Shown here: positions 47,770 to 58,075 of the stretch, piece by piece
Layout: the number at the start of each line of letters is the position of its first letter
Numbering within the stretch: the first letter of the stretch is position 1
Assembly (NCBI GenBank): GCA_002110485.1
Contig: MOWL01000024.1
Span: 992,001 to 1,056,000 of the forward strand
Source: Emergomyces orientalis
Taxonomy: Eukaryota > Ascomycota > Eurotiomycetes > Onygenales > Ajellomycetaceae
DNA length: 64,000 bases
Reading direction: 5' to 3'
The notes under the pieces: generated by a model
The model's input: the letters and a program-made list of their open reading frames with translations, nothing else
Told to the model about the DNA's origin: nothing
Databases searched by the model: none
Program-made: the position numbers and the translations under genes

Positions 47770-48906
47770 TCAGTTGGGAAGCTCAGCTTTCTGGGTATCA
47801 GGGCCGGGACTGCTGGATTCCGTCAATTCGACCTTCCTTTTTTGAAAACGACCCTGCATCCAGCATCGATACATTTTCAATTTCCGCTGTCGATTGACAA
47901 TCAGCCGCTGGTCAACTCCAAGGGCCAATATTTCAAAGCCAGCATCATCTGGTGCGCCCGGAGCTGAGTGTGCCGAGTCTGCAATCCCGCTTTCGCTAGT
48001 TTCGGGAATTCCATTTTGGGGACTCCATCGGCCCCAGATATGGGACAGTTCATCCTTCTCGAAAAAGTATACTCGCGTTCCATCTCCCCTGACGTAAAAG
48101 TTTTCACCCATCCACCGCCCACTCTTAAATCGCACTTGTGCAAGGTCTCCCTTCCCATAGTCCCTGAAAAGCACATGCCCACCGGGTTTCAGAACGCGGT
48201 GAATATTTCTCACCGCACGGGCCCACTCTCTGGGCGAAAGGGCGGAGAATATAAAAATCATCACAACGACATCAACAGAATCCGGGCCTAGGCCAGGGGG
48301 TAAAGAATCCTCACCCTCAGCCGCAACATCCCACACATCCGCTTGCATATACTTCTCATCATACTGCTCACTCTTGCGCATAACCTCCACTGCTTTCTTG
48401 GAATAATCGCATGCATGCAGTCTCAGTTGCTCATTCTTATTACTTGCAAGGATTGGAAAGGCAGAGTTGCCTGCCCCCGCGCCAACCTCCAAAATAACCT
48501 GGGGACCCGCATCAGGTTGCGTCACCTCCGTCAGAATCGGGAATTCCTGCTGGAGCCATTTGCGATTCTTGAAGAAATTGCTCGTATTGTGTTTGTAAAA
48601 TAAATTCCAGAACTTGGAGGGGTTGGCGTTGTATTTGTCACGAGCATCTTCGGGGACCGGGGACTCTTTCTGCTTTGAGTATTGAAGCTCTGCATATTCG
48701 CGGTAGTCAGCATCTGTTTCGACGTGATCCCATGCGTTGAATTCAAAGACATCGTCGCCTTCTTCAAGGTAGCGCGAGCCAAATTGGAAAGGATCTGTTC
48801 GCTTTTGGTTGTTCGCGGGGTCATGAGATCGATGGCGGGGCACTGGTTGAACAGCCCTGGCGATGGCTTCATAGTCGTCATTTCCCTGGAGCTCTAACGG
48901 AGCCAT
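47770..48906 (-). CDS. METTL2/Trm140-type tRNA m3C methyltransferase (378 aa)
   Basis: Single exon, starting at the ATG at 48906 (MAPLELQGNDDYEAIARAVQ). The frame is open further upstream to 49086, but that part is hydrophobic and non-conserved in type. SAM-binding motif I is EVGAGAGN (residues 140-147), preceded by KFWNLFYKHNTSNFFKNRKW, the signature of the METTL2/6/8 and Trm140/Trm141 family, and by FNAWDHVE. Motif IV/post-motifs follow (VDVVVMIFIFSALSP, LKPGGHVLFRDYGKGDLAQ, ENFYVRGDGTRVYFF). These enzymes make 3-methylcytidine at position 32 of certain tRNAs (established). The actin-binding extension of yeast Abp140 is absent. A short acidic/Ser tail with an insert (ETSESGIADSAHSAPGAPDD) interrupts the C-terminal domain. 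Confidence 0.9.
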   Translation of the reverse strand: MAPLELQGNDDYEAIARAVQPVPRHRSHDPANNQKRTDPFQFGSRYLEEGDDVFEFNAWDHVETDADYREYAELQYSKQKESPVPEDARDKYNANPSKFWNLFYKHNTSNFFKNRKWLQQEFPILTEVTQPDAGPQVILEVGAGAGNSAFPILASNKNEQLRLHACDYSKKAVEVMRKSEQYDEKYMQADVWDVAAEGEDSLPPGLGPDSVDVVVMIFIFSALSPREWARAVRNIHRVLKPGGHVLFRDYGKGDLAQVRFKSGRWMGENFYVRGDGTRVYFFEKDELSHIWGRWSPQNGIPETSESGIADSAHSAPGAPDDAGFEILALGVDQRLIVNRQRKLKMYRCWMQGRFQKRKVELTESSSPGPDTQKAELPN

Positions 48907-49646
48907 AATGTAGAAGTTTTTTGAGATTTTGCTATAAAAGCTACACAGGTTGAATTGAGGGAGTGCGGTAGGAAAAACAACAACCTCATTTTCTATCGAA
49001 TTTTGGTTTCCGCCAAATTCAAAAATTCCACGGATTATAGTTTCTCCGAATATGAGGCTAAAATAAGCTACTAAACATGTGATCACAGAGAACCGGATAA
49101 AAATTCATCCCCGCATTTCGTGCATTGAAATTCGATTACGATTAGTGATTGTATACAGTATCTCACCCAATAAAAAGCTTAAATTTAGTGACTACTTGAC
49201 CCAATGGTTCGTACCGTATTGTAACGAAAGCCCCCTGTTGAGGCTGAGCCGAAGCGAAACAAACCATCCAGAAGGGGAAAAAGCCAACTTCATCGAATCT
49301 GTTCCTGAAGGCATCCACAATCAATTCCCCTCAATCCTGTTACTTCGCTCCTCTCAGTGCGGTGTTGTGGATTTTTTCCCACCTAGATATCTTATTTGGC
49401 TTGGTTGTTGTTACCTTCATGTTTTGATGTAGTCCTGCCTTTTCCTCTTATCCCTTATCATTTATCGCAATGTCATTCCAAAAATAGATCTGGGGTTATC
49501 TGTCAATTCGCCCGTACAACAAAGCCCCTCTTGTTCTCCATCTGCCTTGCTAATTTATTGTTCGTATAATTGCCGTTTTCTTTTCTGGGTTTCTTAAGAA
49601 GAGAGGATCTCAAAGCATATCCGCTTCTAATCTACTATTTTGGGAT
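48907..49646. other. Divergent intergenic region
   Basis: About 740 bases between the methyltransferase start (-) and the small protein start (+). AT-rich, no gene recognised; probably holds both promoters. Confidence 0.45.
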
Positions 49647-50339
49647 ATGGCCATGCTCGGAAGCCTGTGTTGCTGCTTTCCCAGCCAAAGACGGCTTCCA
49701 TCCGCACCCACTCTCCATCAGCAGCCTCATGATCCTCAGGCAGGCTTCAGGCGATGTGGTGGGGTCGGTGGAGATACAGATGCACCGGGTATAGATGAGC
49801 CATATCTCTCCATAGCTCCTCTACCAAGATATACCCCACGTCCCATCAGCATTCACGAAAAGACCCTTGCCTTTGAGCGTCGGCAGTCAAATTCAAACGA
49901 ACAGTCTGATTTTCCATGTGATGAGAAGCATAGATATGAGTTCGAAAGGGAACTGGCTTCACCTCAGCTAGATGACCGCTCTTCTGATGCTTCCTCCGAG
50001 GTGTCCGTCCCTAGCAGTTTTGGCAACACATCGACTGCAACGACAGAAACTCCTCCGCCTCCATATTCATCCAACTCATCAATAGCACCGTCACGTCGTT
50101 CGATGTCGATATCTGTTTCAACCCATGGGACGGGCTTCACGTACGCTAGCCTGGAAAGTGTCGAGTCCGAGTCATCCGTTGCTCAACTTCCTCTGACACC
50201 GCCTGCTGCGGTATACAGATCTCACCTTGCGCATGAAGTACCAGAAGCCAGTGCCGGGGAATATCGACGCTCGCTGGAGGGATCCCAGGGAAACCGGCCA
50301 TTTACCCCTTTACCTCCTGCCCATCCGAGAAGAGAGTAA
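49647..50339 (+). CDS. Small Ser/Pro-rich protein with N-terminal Cys cluster, function unknown (230 aa)
   Basis: Single exon with coding-like composition. The N-terminus MAMLGSLCCCFP has three adjacent cysteines near the start, a pattern often seen in palmitoylated, membrane-tethered proteins. A second ATG (49653) would bring the Cys cluster nearer the N-terminus. The rest is Ser/Thr/Pro-rich and predicted disordered, with a PPPPYSS stretch (a PPxY-type WW or Nedd4-ligase docking motif, ETPPPPYSS), a QLPLTPP block and a C-terminal FTPLPPAHP. This resembles adaptor-like membrane-associated fungal proteins; no named family is recognised. It could be missing small exons, but the frame ends with a normal stop. 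Confidence 0.55.
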   Translation: MAMLGSLCCCFPSQRRLPSAPTLHQQPHDPQAGFRRCGGVGGDTDAPGIDEPYLSIAPLPRYTPRPISIHEKTLAFERRQSNSNEQSDFPCDEKHRYEFERELASPQLDDRSSDASSEVSVPSSFGNTSTATTETPPPPYSSNSSIAPSRRSMSISVSTHGTGFTYASLESVESESSVAQLPLTPPAAVYRSHLAHEVPEASAGEYRRSLEGSQGNRPFTPLPPAHPRRE

Positions 50340-52045
50340 ATTTCGAGCTTTTGTGCATATCAATATAGCTATGTTCAAAGCTCTTTAAACGGGCTATCAA
50401 GCCGTCTTACTGTATTGCCTCTGAGAATCTTACACCCGACGACGAACCTCCTACCACCTGCTATGACCGTTACGAGGAACAGGCCACTCTTTACACATCA
50501 CCGACTGGGGAAAAGAACATCCTAGATGCCAATTTTGGTGTACTATTGCGGATAGAAATGTTCGATCAAAATCTTTCCTCAATGTGAAGTGGCGGTTCCC
50601 GAACCCGCCACCCATTCACCTCCGCCCACGACTCTTCAAAACGCATCACCGTTTAGCGTCATCGAGTCTCCAATCAGCTCAATATAACCTTGTTGTTCAT
50701 TACATTTAACCCACACAGCACGTCCTATTTTCATTTTCAATAGAGAAGACTACTTTCTCACGCGGAGCAACGAATATAAAATATAAATTCGCAGGGATCT
50801 TATCATAATCGCATATATCCCGCTATCTAGGCATTCCTTTCCTAAACTAGCCCTTTCAACCTGTTTTCGCCCGTTCCCTCAGATCTACCTACATCGGTAT
50901 TTGTTAAAGTCGTTCAGTTTCCTATTGGCTTGTCTGTCGTGGCGATAATGGCGTTTTGGTTTAACCTTGTACATATTCTTTCCGCATTTGCCAGCACCTT
51001 TTTGGTTTGGCGCCCAGGGTGGACAGCAGTCGGAAAGAGGAGATTAAGGATTGCCTAAATCGTCCTTGAAACCCTATAATAATAATAGTATTATGACTGA
51101 CATGAATTAAGTGTGTGCTTAAAACAAAATAAATAATATTGACAAACCAAAAATGAATAATACATTGGAAGGGGAAAACGCTTTGCTGGATCCAAAGGAA
51201 AAGAACGAAAAGAAAAGAAAAGAAACTGCACCGCCCTTTCTTCCCGTTCTCGTGCGTGTAGTTACTTCCTTAAAACATAAGCCTTTCAATCATCCCTCAG
51301 CCCCTCTCCTTTGCCCCCGCCACCGTGTCCTGCAGCCAGATTGCTAGCAGGACGCTGTCTATCTCCCAAGAGTTTCCGAAGATACTATGGGAAATAAAAG
51401 ATGGAAAAAAAATCGTTTAAACTCGTTAAGAATCGAAATAAAATATCATGGATTATTTAGTAAGAAAAGTTTAGGAAACAGCCATTTTTGTAGTGCCAGT
51501 GCACACACCATCATGTTAATTTTCGGTAATGCATTTGCGTTGCTTTTCTTTTCTTTTCTTTTTTTGTTTTGGTCTTTCTTTTTCATCATCAGGTATATGG
51601 AAGAGAGGAAAGATATAAGATCTGAACGACACACACGAGTAGGAGAAAGAGGGGCGAAGACTAGGCGGAGAGTTGGAAATAAAAAATGGTAAGGGAGAAA
51701 GGGTTCGTAATAAAATGTATTATCAAAGAAAACATGTGCCGAAAAAAATTGAGATATTGAACAGTTGGGGGCGCCAGGCGCCATCATAACACCATACATA
51801 TCATCCATCACCCAACCCTAGAAAGAAAATATTAGAAGAAAAAAAACATGGCACAGATCAAGGCATTTTCGTAATCAGGTAAAGGGAAAACAAAAAGGAA
51901 AAGAAATAAAAAGAGAAAGAAATGGCAAGCGAACATCGCTATGCTAGGCGTTATTAATTGAGATAAAATAAATCATGTAAAACAGAAAGCGTTAGGTGGG
52001 CTGAAAAGAAAAAAATGAAAAGAAAGGTTTTATGCTACTTCTTGT
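50340..52045. other. Spacer with no recognised gene
   Basis: About 1.7 kb. AT- and A/G-rich (51200-51240, 51850-52020). It contains the 3' regions of the small protein (+) and the 925-residue protein (-). Open frames at 51387-51811 overlap antisense and have no motif. Confidence 0.45.
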
Positions 52046-54823
52046 TCATTCACCCAATATCTCGGTCTGCTCTGACCCACTGCCGTTATCATCATAGTCG
52101 TCATTGGCAACCGGAATCTGACCAGCTTGGGGAATCTGTAGATGGCTCGATGCCAGCGTGGCGATCGTGTTTTGGGCTTGAGTATAATTGTTGCTATCAT
52201 CGTTATCATTATTGTTACTACCGGACGGCGCGGAGGCAGAAGCCTGGGGTGCAGAGTCAGACGTCGCTATCAAATCATCATGATCACCGCCGCCGCCGCC
52301 GTCGCCAACGTCTTGATTCTCCTTCTCGTTGAAGTTCCGCGTCAATCCCATAAAGAACTGTCCCGCAAATAACGCCACCTCATTAGCCAGGTTGCGCTCC
52401 ATGGCTATCTCGATCATTTCCAAGTCGCGTTTCTGCTTTTCCTCGCGTTGTATTCGTTCCTCTTCGATACGGCGACAGGTGCCGTCGAGCTCCTTGGCGT
52501 GGAAGCAATTGGGGCACAAATAGTTAAGGTGGCAGTAAGAACATGTGCAGGGCGGGTTTCGGTGGATGCAGTCCTGACATACGTGTATTGAGCAGGAGGT
52601 GCATTCCCGTAGCACGCTGGAGCAGCGTTGGCGCTGGTCACCCACTGCACGGTATTGCGGACAGAAGATTGATTGGCAGCCCAGCCACTTCTTGCGGACT
52701 TCGGGGGATGCTTCGAAATAAATAGAGGCGGGGGAGGAGGAACGGCTGTGGTTGTGGGAGGTGGAGGAGGGTGTTTGGATGGTAGAACTGTGATGAACGG
52801 TGGGCTGATTGTCGGGAAGAGTATTGGAAGGACCAGGTGCACTGGTTGAGGAGGAATCGTGGGATAATTGAGTGGAAAGAACGTTTATCATGGCTAGATT
52901 GAATCGGGGAGATGAGGCAGGGTATTCTGCAGTAGTTCGGCCTCTGGTTGCACGAGATTGGTCTAGATCCGCCGGTGAGAGTGGATTTCGAGAAGTTGCC
53001 TCAGATTTATGCTCAGTATTAGGTGACGAGGCGCTTGTAAGATTCGTCTTCTCCATAACAAGATCCCGGTAACCACATATTCGAAGGCGTAAACCTCGTA
53101 GATCATGTTCCATACATAGAGGCTTGGTACAACTCTTACAGTGTACCTTCCATTGTGGCCTGTCGAAACATTGTTGACATAGATTCCGAGGGCAGATAGA
53201 AGCCTGGTAGTCTGGCGGGCCAAGCAACCAGCGCATCATTTCCGCATGGCCTTCTGGGCGGTCGTGGTCGGGTGGATTCCCGTACGCATCCTTGGGGAAA
53301 GTCTTGAGCCATTCATTAGTCGAGAGTTCAGGATCTTCCCACCCTTGACCACGTGGGAGAGGCGTCGCTCGGAGCCGATCGACTTCTCTGTTAGCTACCC
53401 CAAGGCTGATCCCACCACCCCCACTAAATGAAGGCTCAGTACAGCACCAATGAAATTTCAGGTTAGGGTATGTGAGAACAGCAGCGGCCTGATTGTTGAG
53501 GTTTGCTGAGTTGTGATCCTGGTCTTCCTGCATAAAACATGGGGATACCGCTGTTCCTGGTGCCCACCATAAGTGTTCACTCGTTGCACCCTCACTTGGT
53601 TTTCTTTGGGGATAATGGCGATCGAAAGCGCAGCTAGCACAGAGAGTCTTTCGACAGCCAACGCAGTGCATTAAAACGCTACATTGTTCGCATCTCTCCA
53701 GGATCTGCTGGTCGCACTCATCACAAGTAATATTCTCTACAAACCGCTTATGGCTTTGTCGTAAATGGGTAGGAACAGTTTTCCCTTCTCCATGTTCCGG
53801 ACCATCCGTTGTCCCCAGTGCTTCCCCGAAGCAACCCGTTTCGTCATGCTCCCATAGCCGTCCATCGCGCTTCGGAAGCTTATCTCTATCACTTATTGTT
53901 CCAATCCAGTTCTTCGATCTCCACAGTCTGTCAAACACGACCCACACCTCCCGCGTTCCTTGTGGTGATCTCGACGAAACATAACCCCGTCTCCTAAAAC
54001 AGCGCGCTGCAGGGGTGGTGCACCATGCAGTATCTGTCCAAATCCCTAGCTTATGACATAGCTTGACGAAATCGTGCGTGGGTTCCGAATCTGAGTCCCG
54101 GCGGTGTAGAGAAGATGATAAATATGGCCGTCGTCTATGATGGCGGCATCGGTATGCATACAGACTTTTAAGCGCAAGCCGTTTCACTGGTGAGGGATTT
54201 CCACCTATGTGTTGGATTTCTGCATCGTATTGAAGCTTGAACATGGTGAGGTATGGAATAATATGGTACTTCAAGGACACATTTTTACAACCCCGCACAG
54301 AAAGATGTTCAAGAGTATCCCTCCGCATATTCAGTACCGTGGATGTGAGATTTTGCCCATTCACCGCTGTATTATCCAAATCCAAACTCCTTAAAGTCGG
54401 GCTGAATGGTAGAATTACCTGGAGGAGCAATTGGTCAAGAGCATAGGGTTGTCGTTGTGCTGACGCCCCATCCGTTCCACCTGATACCGGTCGCGCTTGG
54501 GTACCAGATTGAAAGAGTAGCCGGAACGAGAGGTATTGCCATGCTGTAGGGTAGGATCTGAGAAGGCTTCTAAGGTAACGTGAGGTATGATAAAGCTGGA
54601 AAATGGTATCTGTCGGGGCCTGGAGAAGGAAGGATTCGAATATGGGCGTGTGGGTGGAAAAGACTCGTTCGAAGGTAGATAGTGGCCGTTCCGCGGGGAG
54701 TTCAATCTCCATGGTCCGGTCAGCAGGAACGGAGCCAGCAAGTATAGAAGGTGGTGCGGAGCCTGGCCCTTGGAGATCGCCTTGCGGTAACTGGTTTGGA
54801 AGAGGTTCGCCAACAGAAGTCAT
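52046..54823 (-). CDS. Large F-box-like protein with leucine-rich region and three Cys-rich zinc-binding clusters (925 aa)
   Basis: Single exon of 2778 bases. Residues ~50-110 (LSTFERVFSTHTPIFESFLLQ, PTDTIFQLYHTSRYLRSLL) resemble an F-box-like helical domain, followed by LRR-like strands (LRSLDLDNTAVNG, LEHLSVRGCKNVSLKY). Three Cys-rich blocks come next. The first is CDECDQQILERCEQC with HCVGCRKTLCASC (~365-400), the second CQQCFDRPQWKVHCKSC with a following CMEH (~560-590), and the third CTSCSIHVCQDC with CTCSYCHLNYLCPNC (~755-795). These look like B-box/RING-related zinc folds. A charged coiled coil (RIEEERIQREEKQKRDLEM) and an acidic, Gly/Asn-rich tail end the protein. It is plausibly a ubiquitin-ligase component in the nucleus or cytosol; function is inference. 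Confidence 0.7.
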   Translation of the reverse strand: MTSVGEPLPNQLPQGDLQGPGSAPPSILAGSVPADRTMEIELPAERPLSTFERVFSTHTPIFESFLLQAPTDTIFQLYHTSRYLRSLLRSYPTAWQYLSFRLLFQSGTQARPVSGGTDGASAQRQPYALDQLLLQVILPFSPTLRSLDLDNTAVNGQNLTSTVLNMRRDTLEHLSVRGCKNVSLKYHIIPYLTMFKLQYDAEIQHIGGNPSPVKRLALKSLYAYRCRHHRRRPYLSSSLHRRDSDSEPTHDFVKLCHKLGIWTDTAWCTTPAARCFRRRGYVSSRSPQGTREVWVVFDRLWRSKNWIGTISDRDKLPKRDGRLWEHDETGCFGEALGTTDGPEHGEGKTVPTHLRQSHKRFVENITCDECDQQILERCEQCSVLMHCVGCRKTLCASCAFDRHYPQRKPSEGATSEHLWWAPGTAVSPCFMQEDQDHNSANLNNQAAAVLTYPNLKFHWCCTEPSFSGGGGISLGVANREVDRLRATPLPRGQGWEDPELSTNEWLKTFPKDAYGNPPDHDRPEGHAEMMRWLLGPPDYQASICPRNLCQQCFDRPQWKVHCKSCTKPLCMEHDLRGLRLRICGYRDLVMEKTNLTSASSPNTEHKSEATSRNPLSPADLDQSRATRGRTTAEYPASSPRFNLAMINVLSTQLSHDSSSTSAPGPSNTLPDNQPTVHHSSTIQTPSSTSHNHSRSSSPASIYFEASPEVRKKWLGCQSIFCPQYRAVGDQRQRCSSVLRECTSCSIHVCQDCIHRNPPCTCSYCHLNYLCPNCFHAKELDGTCRRIEEERIQREEKQKRDLEMIEIAMERNLANEVALFAGQFFMGLTRNFNEKENQDVGDGGGGGDHDDLIATSDSAPQASASAPSGSNNNDNDDSNNYTQAQNTIATLASSHLQIPQAGQIPVANDDYDDNGSGSEQTEILGE

Positions 54824-55527
54824 AGTGACGAAGGGTAGAAGTTAGGGGAGGCCGAACAGGTCCCTGGTATTGGTGGTGTCAAGCAGTAGGAGGATAGAAC
54901 CATCCTAAGCTGTGAAGGGAAGCGAGTCAAAACGGGAGGACACGGAACTATGGGGGTATGGGTCGAAAGGGGCGACCTGTTGAAGTAGGTTAAAGGGATG
55001 TGTAAATGTTTGTTTGGAGTCATTAAACCTGTCTGTATCCGGGGTGAAATGAAGCTGTGTACTCAATAGTATCCAGGCTTCAGTACAACATGAAACGAGG
55101 TGACAAACCCAGGGTTCGGCAGCGACACTACGTTCGCCCTATGCGGGTTGATCAACGGAACACGATGGCTGTGATGTTTGTATGGGAAGTAAAAGAACTT
55201 CTCGCTTCTCACTTCTCACTCGTCGATGTCGAGCATCATCATGTCGTGTTTTCGATGATCACGATACTTATGATACTTATGCAGAATCTCGTCTTGGCGT
55301 TGACTTTCCCCGACACGCCCTGCCACGTCAATCTCACGTGATATCTCCCTCCAATGCAGATATCTGATATTCAATATTTCATTTGCAGTATTGCAAACGC
55401 CCATGATTAAAGGAATATACGTCATTGGGCAGGGTGAGAGATCCTGGAAGAGTATATTGTTATTTTTATTTTTTATTTCATTTTATTTTATTTTCTAGGC
55501 CTCCGAAAGTATAGTTGCTGATATAAC
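54824..55527. other. Spacer between the F-box-like gene and Dph2
   Basis: About 700 bases containing the F-box-like gene's promoter and Dph2's 3' region, with a TTTTATTT-rich stretch at 55455-55495. No gene recognised. Confidence 0.45.
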
Positions 55528-57342
55528 CTAATGTCTGTCCGCGTTATCTCCCACGGTATAGCCCCGGGCAATTCCGCTACGCCCTTCTACAACCGCCACA
55601 CCTTGTTCTCCATCTTCTTCATACCTGATGTCAAAGTCGCTGCCCAACCCTTGCCATGTTCTTTGTGTACGAAGAAACTCAGCCCCCAGAGATAGAACGC
55701 CGTTTATGGTCGCCAGGTCCCCGTTTGCCCGCTTGGCAAGAGCCTTCGATCCCCCCAGCCGTGCAGATGGAGCCGATGTATTAGAAGAAGGGGACGCTGA
55801 AAAAGGTTGCATCGGACGAGTGCTCGATACCGAAATATAACGCCCTGTACGCAGATCAAATTCTGGAGGAGCTGACTCTTCCTCAGATACTGCATCAACA
55901 TCATCGTCACCACCATCACCATGAGCTTCGTTTGTAGGGTGGTCATTAAATGTGATTTCATCAAAAGAAGACGAGCCCGTAACACCATTCTGGCCACCAT
56001 TACGGCTTTTCGCAATGTCCAGAATCGTCTGGTAATCACTCTGCCATTCGCCAGTCCATACGCGATCCACATCGCCCTTCAATGCAAGCTCCAACTCGTA
56101 GGGTGTGATAACAGGTTTCCAAAAATCACTGCTATCCACAAGTGAACTCTCCCAGCATCCTATTACGACCCAACCACCTATTTCACTGAAATTTGCTACC
56201 TTGGCAGCATTCAGTTTGCCGACAACGAACATGTAACTCTTCTTGCCAGCAGCTGCGATCTGGGCTTTTACATGCTCGACTATATGAAGATAGTTTTTGA
56301 CGCTTAATGTATTTATCAGGATTCCAAAGATAGGAACCGTGCAGAGGGAAGTTAGGATGGCGTATCTTCGCCGCAGTGCGATCGCTGTAGAGGCAAGGAG
56401 GGGTTTGGATCCGGCAACAAATTGTTCTGATCCCTGATCTGTCGGGTAAATATGAATAGCGGCGACTCGAGAAGAAAGCGTGAGGAGAAGTGAAGTCGGC
56501 GGATTCGAGATGTGGAAAAGTTGCCATTCCCGTAACCACTCCGGTTTGTCCCTAACTGGCTCCGGGACAGTCCTGTTGGGGATCGGAGATGACGGATCAT
56601 GCACCACAGACGTAGCAAATAAATTTGTATATCCTTCCTGATCCGCTAGTATCGACCTGACAGTCTCGACATGATCTGCAAACATGACATCTGCTGCAAT
56701 GACAACCTTGTCTTCCCGGTTCGGATACGTCTCCTTAAATGCTTCAATTACCGGCCCGGTATCAAGCTGCCCATGCGTAAAGACATAGATGACAGGCAAT
56801 CTCGCCGTTGGCGATAGACATGCTCGCCCGTAATGCACAACCACGTCGGCATTTACGTGCTCAGCCGCAACCTCATCCACGCAACAAGTTCCGTAAGAAG
56901 TGTCCGCAAGAATGTACAGACTAGGGCGATCCGCGGTATTTGGATCAGCAATATGTAACGTATTAAGCACCGAGTTCGTCACGTCATCCACATCACCCTT
57001 TTGTGTTCCATTCGCGGTAAAGTCCGTAGCAAGTTCGTTTGCACCGTTTCTCTCGTCTCTCACCCCAGATGGAGGCGTGCCATCCACAGATGCGAGGCCG
57101 CGACTTAAAAGCTGAAAAACCCGCGGCGCATCCGGGAGCATATCATCCGGGAATTGTAGAGCTATCCGTTTCCATTTCCCCTGTCTTATTTCCTTCAGCG
57201 TGCGGTCGATATCGTATTTAATGCGGAGCTCGTCATCGGTAATCTTCCTCGAAACGCGGGGCGGCGCGGGGTTTTCGGGCACCTCGAAAATATGAGTTTC
57301 TGGAGTGGAAAGGATCGGGGCTGCTTCTAAACCGGTCGCCAT
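55528..57342 (-). CDS. dph2: Diphthamide biosynthesis protein 2, Dph2 (604 aa)
   Basis: Single exon. The N-terminus (IFEVPENPAPPRVSRKITDD, then IKYDIDRTLKEIRQGKWKRIALQFPDDML) is typical of eukaryotic Dph2. The first Cys-containing loop is ADTSYGTCCVDEVAAEH followed by VVHYGRACLSPT, which holds the conserved cysteines of the Dph1/Dph2 fold. The C-terminal domain has VKNYLHIVEHVKAQIAAAGK and WVVIGCWESSLVDSSDFWKP, the usual Cys-Trp-Glu-Ser block. Dph1-Dph2 carries out the first step of diphthamide formation on elongation factor 2 with a [4Fe-4S] radical mechanism in the cytosol (established). An acidic, poorly conserved insert (GDGGDDDVDAVSEEE) lies before the final RTGRYISV stretch. Length fits fungal Dph2. 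Confidence 0.92.
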   Translation of the reverse strand: MATGLEAAPILSTPETHIFEVPENPAPPRVSRKITDDELRIKYDIDRTLKEIRQGKWKRIALQFPDDMLPDAPRVFQLLSRGLASVDGTPPSGVRDERNGANELATDFTANGTQKGDVDDVTNSVLNTLHIADPNTADRPSLYILADTSYGTCCVDEVAAEHVNADVVVHYGRACLSPTARLPVIYVFTHGQLDTGPVIEAFKETYPNREDKVVIAADVMFADHVETVRSILADQEGYTNLFATSVVHDPSSPIPNRTVPEPVRDKPEWLREWQLFHISNPPTSLLLTLSSRVAAIHIYPTDQGSEQFVAGSKPLLASTAIALRRRYAILTSLCTVPIFGILINTLSVKNYLHIVEHVKAQIAAAGKKSYMFVVGKLNAAKVANFSEIGGWVVIGCWESSLVDSSDFWKPVITPYELELALKGDVDRVWTGEWQSDYQTILDIAKSRNGGQNGVTGSSSFDEITFNDHPTNEAHGDGGDDDVDAVSEEESAPPEFDLRTGRYISVSSTRPMQPFSASPSSNTSAPSARLGGSKALAKRANGDLATINGVLSLGAEFLRTQRTWQGLGSDFDIRYEEDGEQGVAVVEGRSGIARGYTVGDNADRH

Positions 57343-58075
57343 GATTGATGGGGACTAATACCAAAAATAATAGCCACTTTAGGCTGGGAAGATGAGATTT
57401 GGGTCGTATAGGTCGAATATATCAACTTTCAGACCCAGCAAAGGTTTTTTTAAGAGAAAATATCCGTCATTTTTATGGGACCCGCCAGCGCTAATGACTA
57501 ATGAAATTTGTCGCTCTCTTATATTATCTTATCTGATCAGATCCGTACATTTACCCGCATGCAGAGAAAGAGAGAGTCAGGGCGGATGGATGTAACCAAC
57601 GAAGGGTTATAGGGAAATGAAGGATTCCTTCCGGTCGCTAATTGATGTATTTATTTTTCAAAGAAATCAAAAAGCGTAGAAAATTTTACAAAACTTTAGT
57701 TTATAGCCGCAGAGGTGTTCAAGGGTTACCACGTACGGAGTATATTGAACGCCAGCAAGAAAGGGGGGGGAGGGGGGGGAGGGGGGGGGAAGTAGTAGCA
57801 TCTTTAGCTGTTTAAGTATCTTTTTTGAATGAAACACTGACATTCTAGGATACTCACATTTAATGAATTGATCAGCACAGAATGTAAATAGGGATTCTCA
57901 TGAAGCCATATTAGTAGTAACGGAAAGCTAGAAAATATCAAGAAAACTCCAAATCATTCCCCCAATTGTCCAAACATTTCAGAAGGTATTTAGCCGCTTA
58001 TTTTGTCAATGTATGAACACATTTGCCCACTGGGAAGGCTTGGGTATCAAAAACAGAAATAGAAAACCGACAAGT
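57343..58075. other. Spacer between Dph2 and the WD-repeat gene, with a G-rich tract
   Basis: About 730 bases. It holds Dph2's promoter and a tract of three runs of 8-9 G separated by single A at 57763-57790, which could form a G-quadruplex. A TACGGAGTA word lies at 57734-57742. No gene recognised. Confidence 0.5.
57763..57790 (+). repeat. G-rich tract with quadruplex-forming potential
   Basis: Three runs of eight to nine G separated by single A residues. Such a tract can in principle fold as a G-quadruplex; its effect here is unknown. Confidence 0.75.

Noticed and set aside
48907..49086. A 60-residue N-terminal extension of the methyltransferase frame
   Set aside because: It is open to an upstream ATG but is hydrophobic, AT-rich and unlike the family N-terminus; the ATG at 48906 begins the typical sequence.
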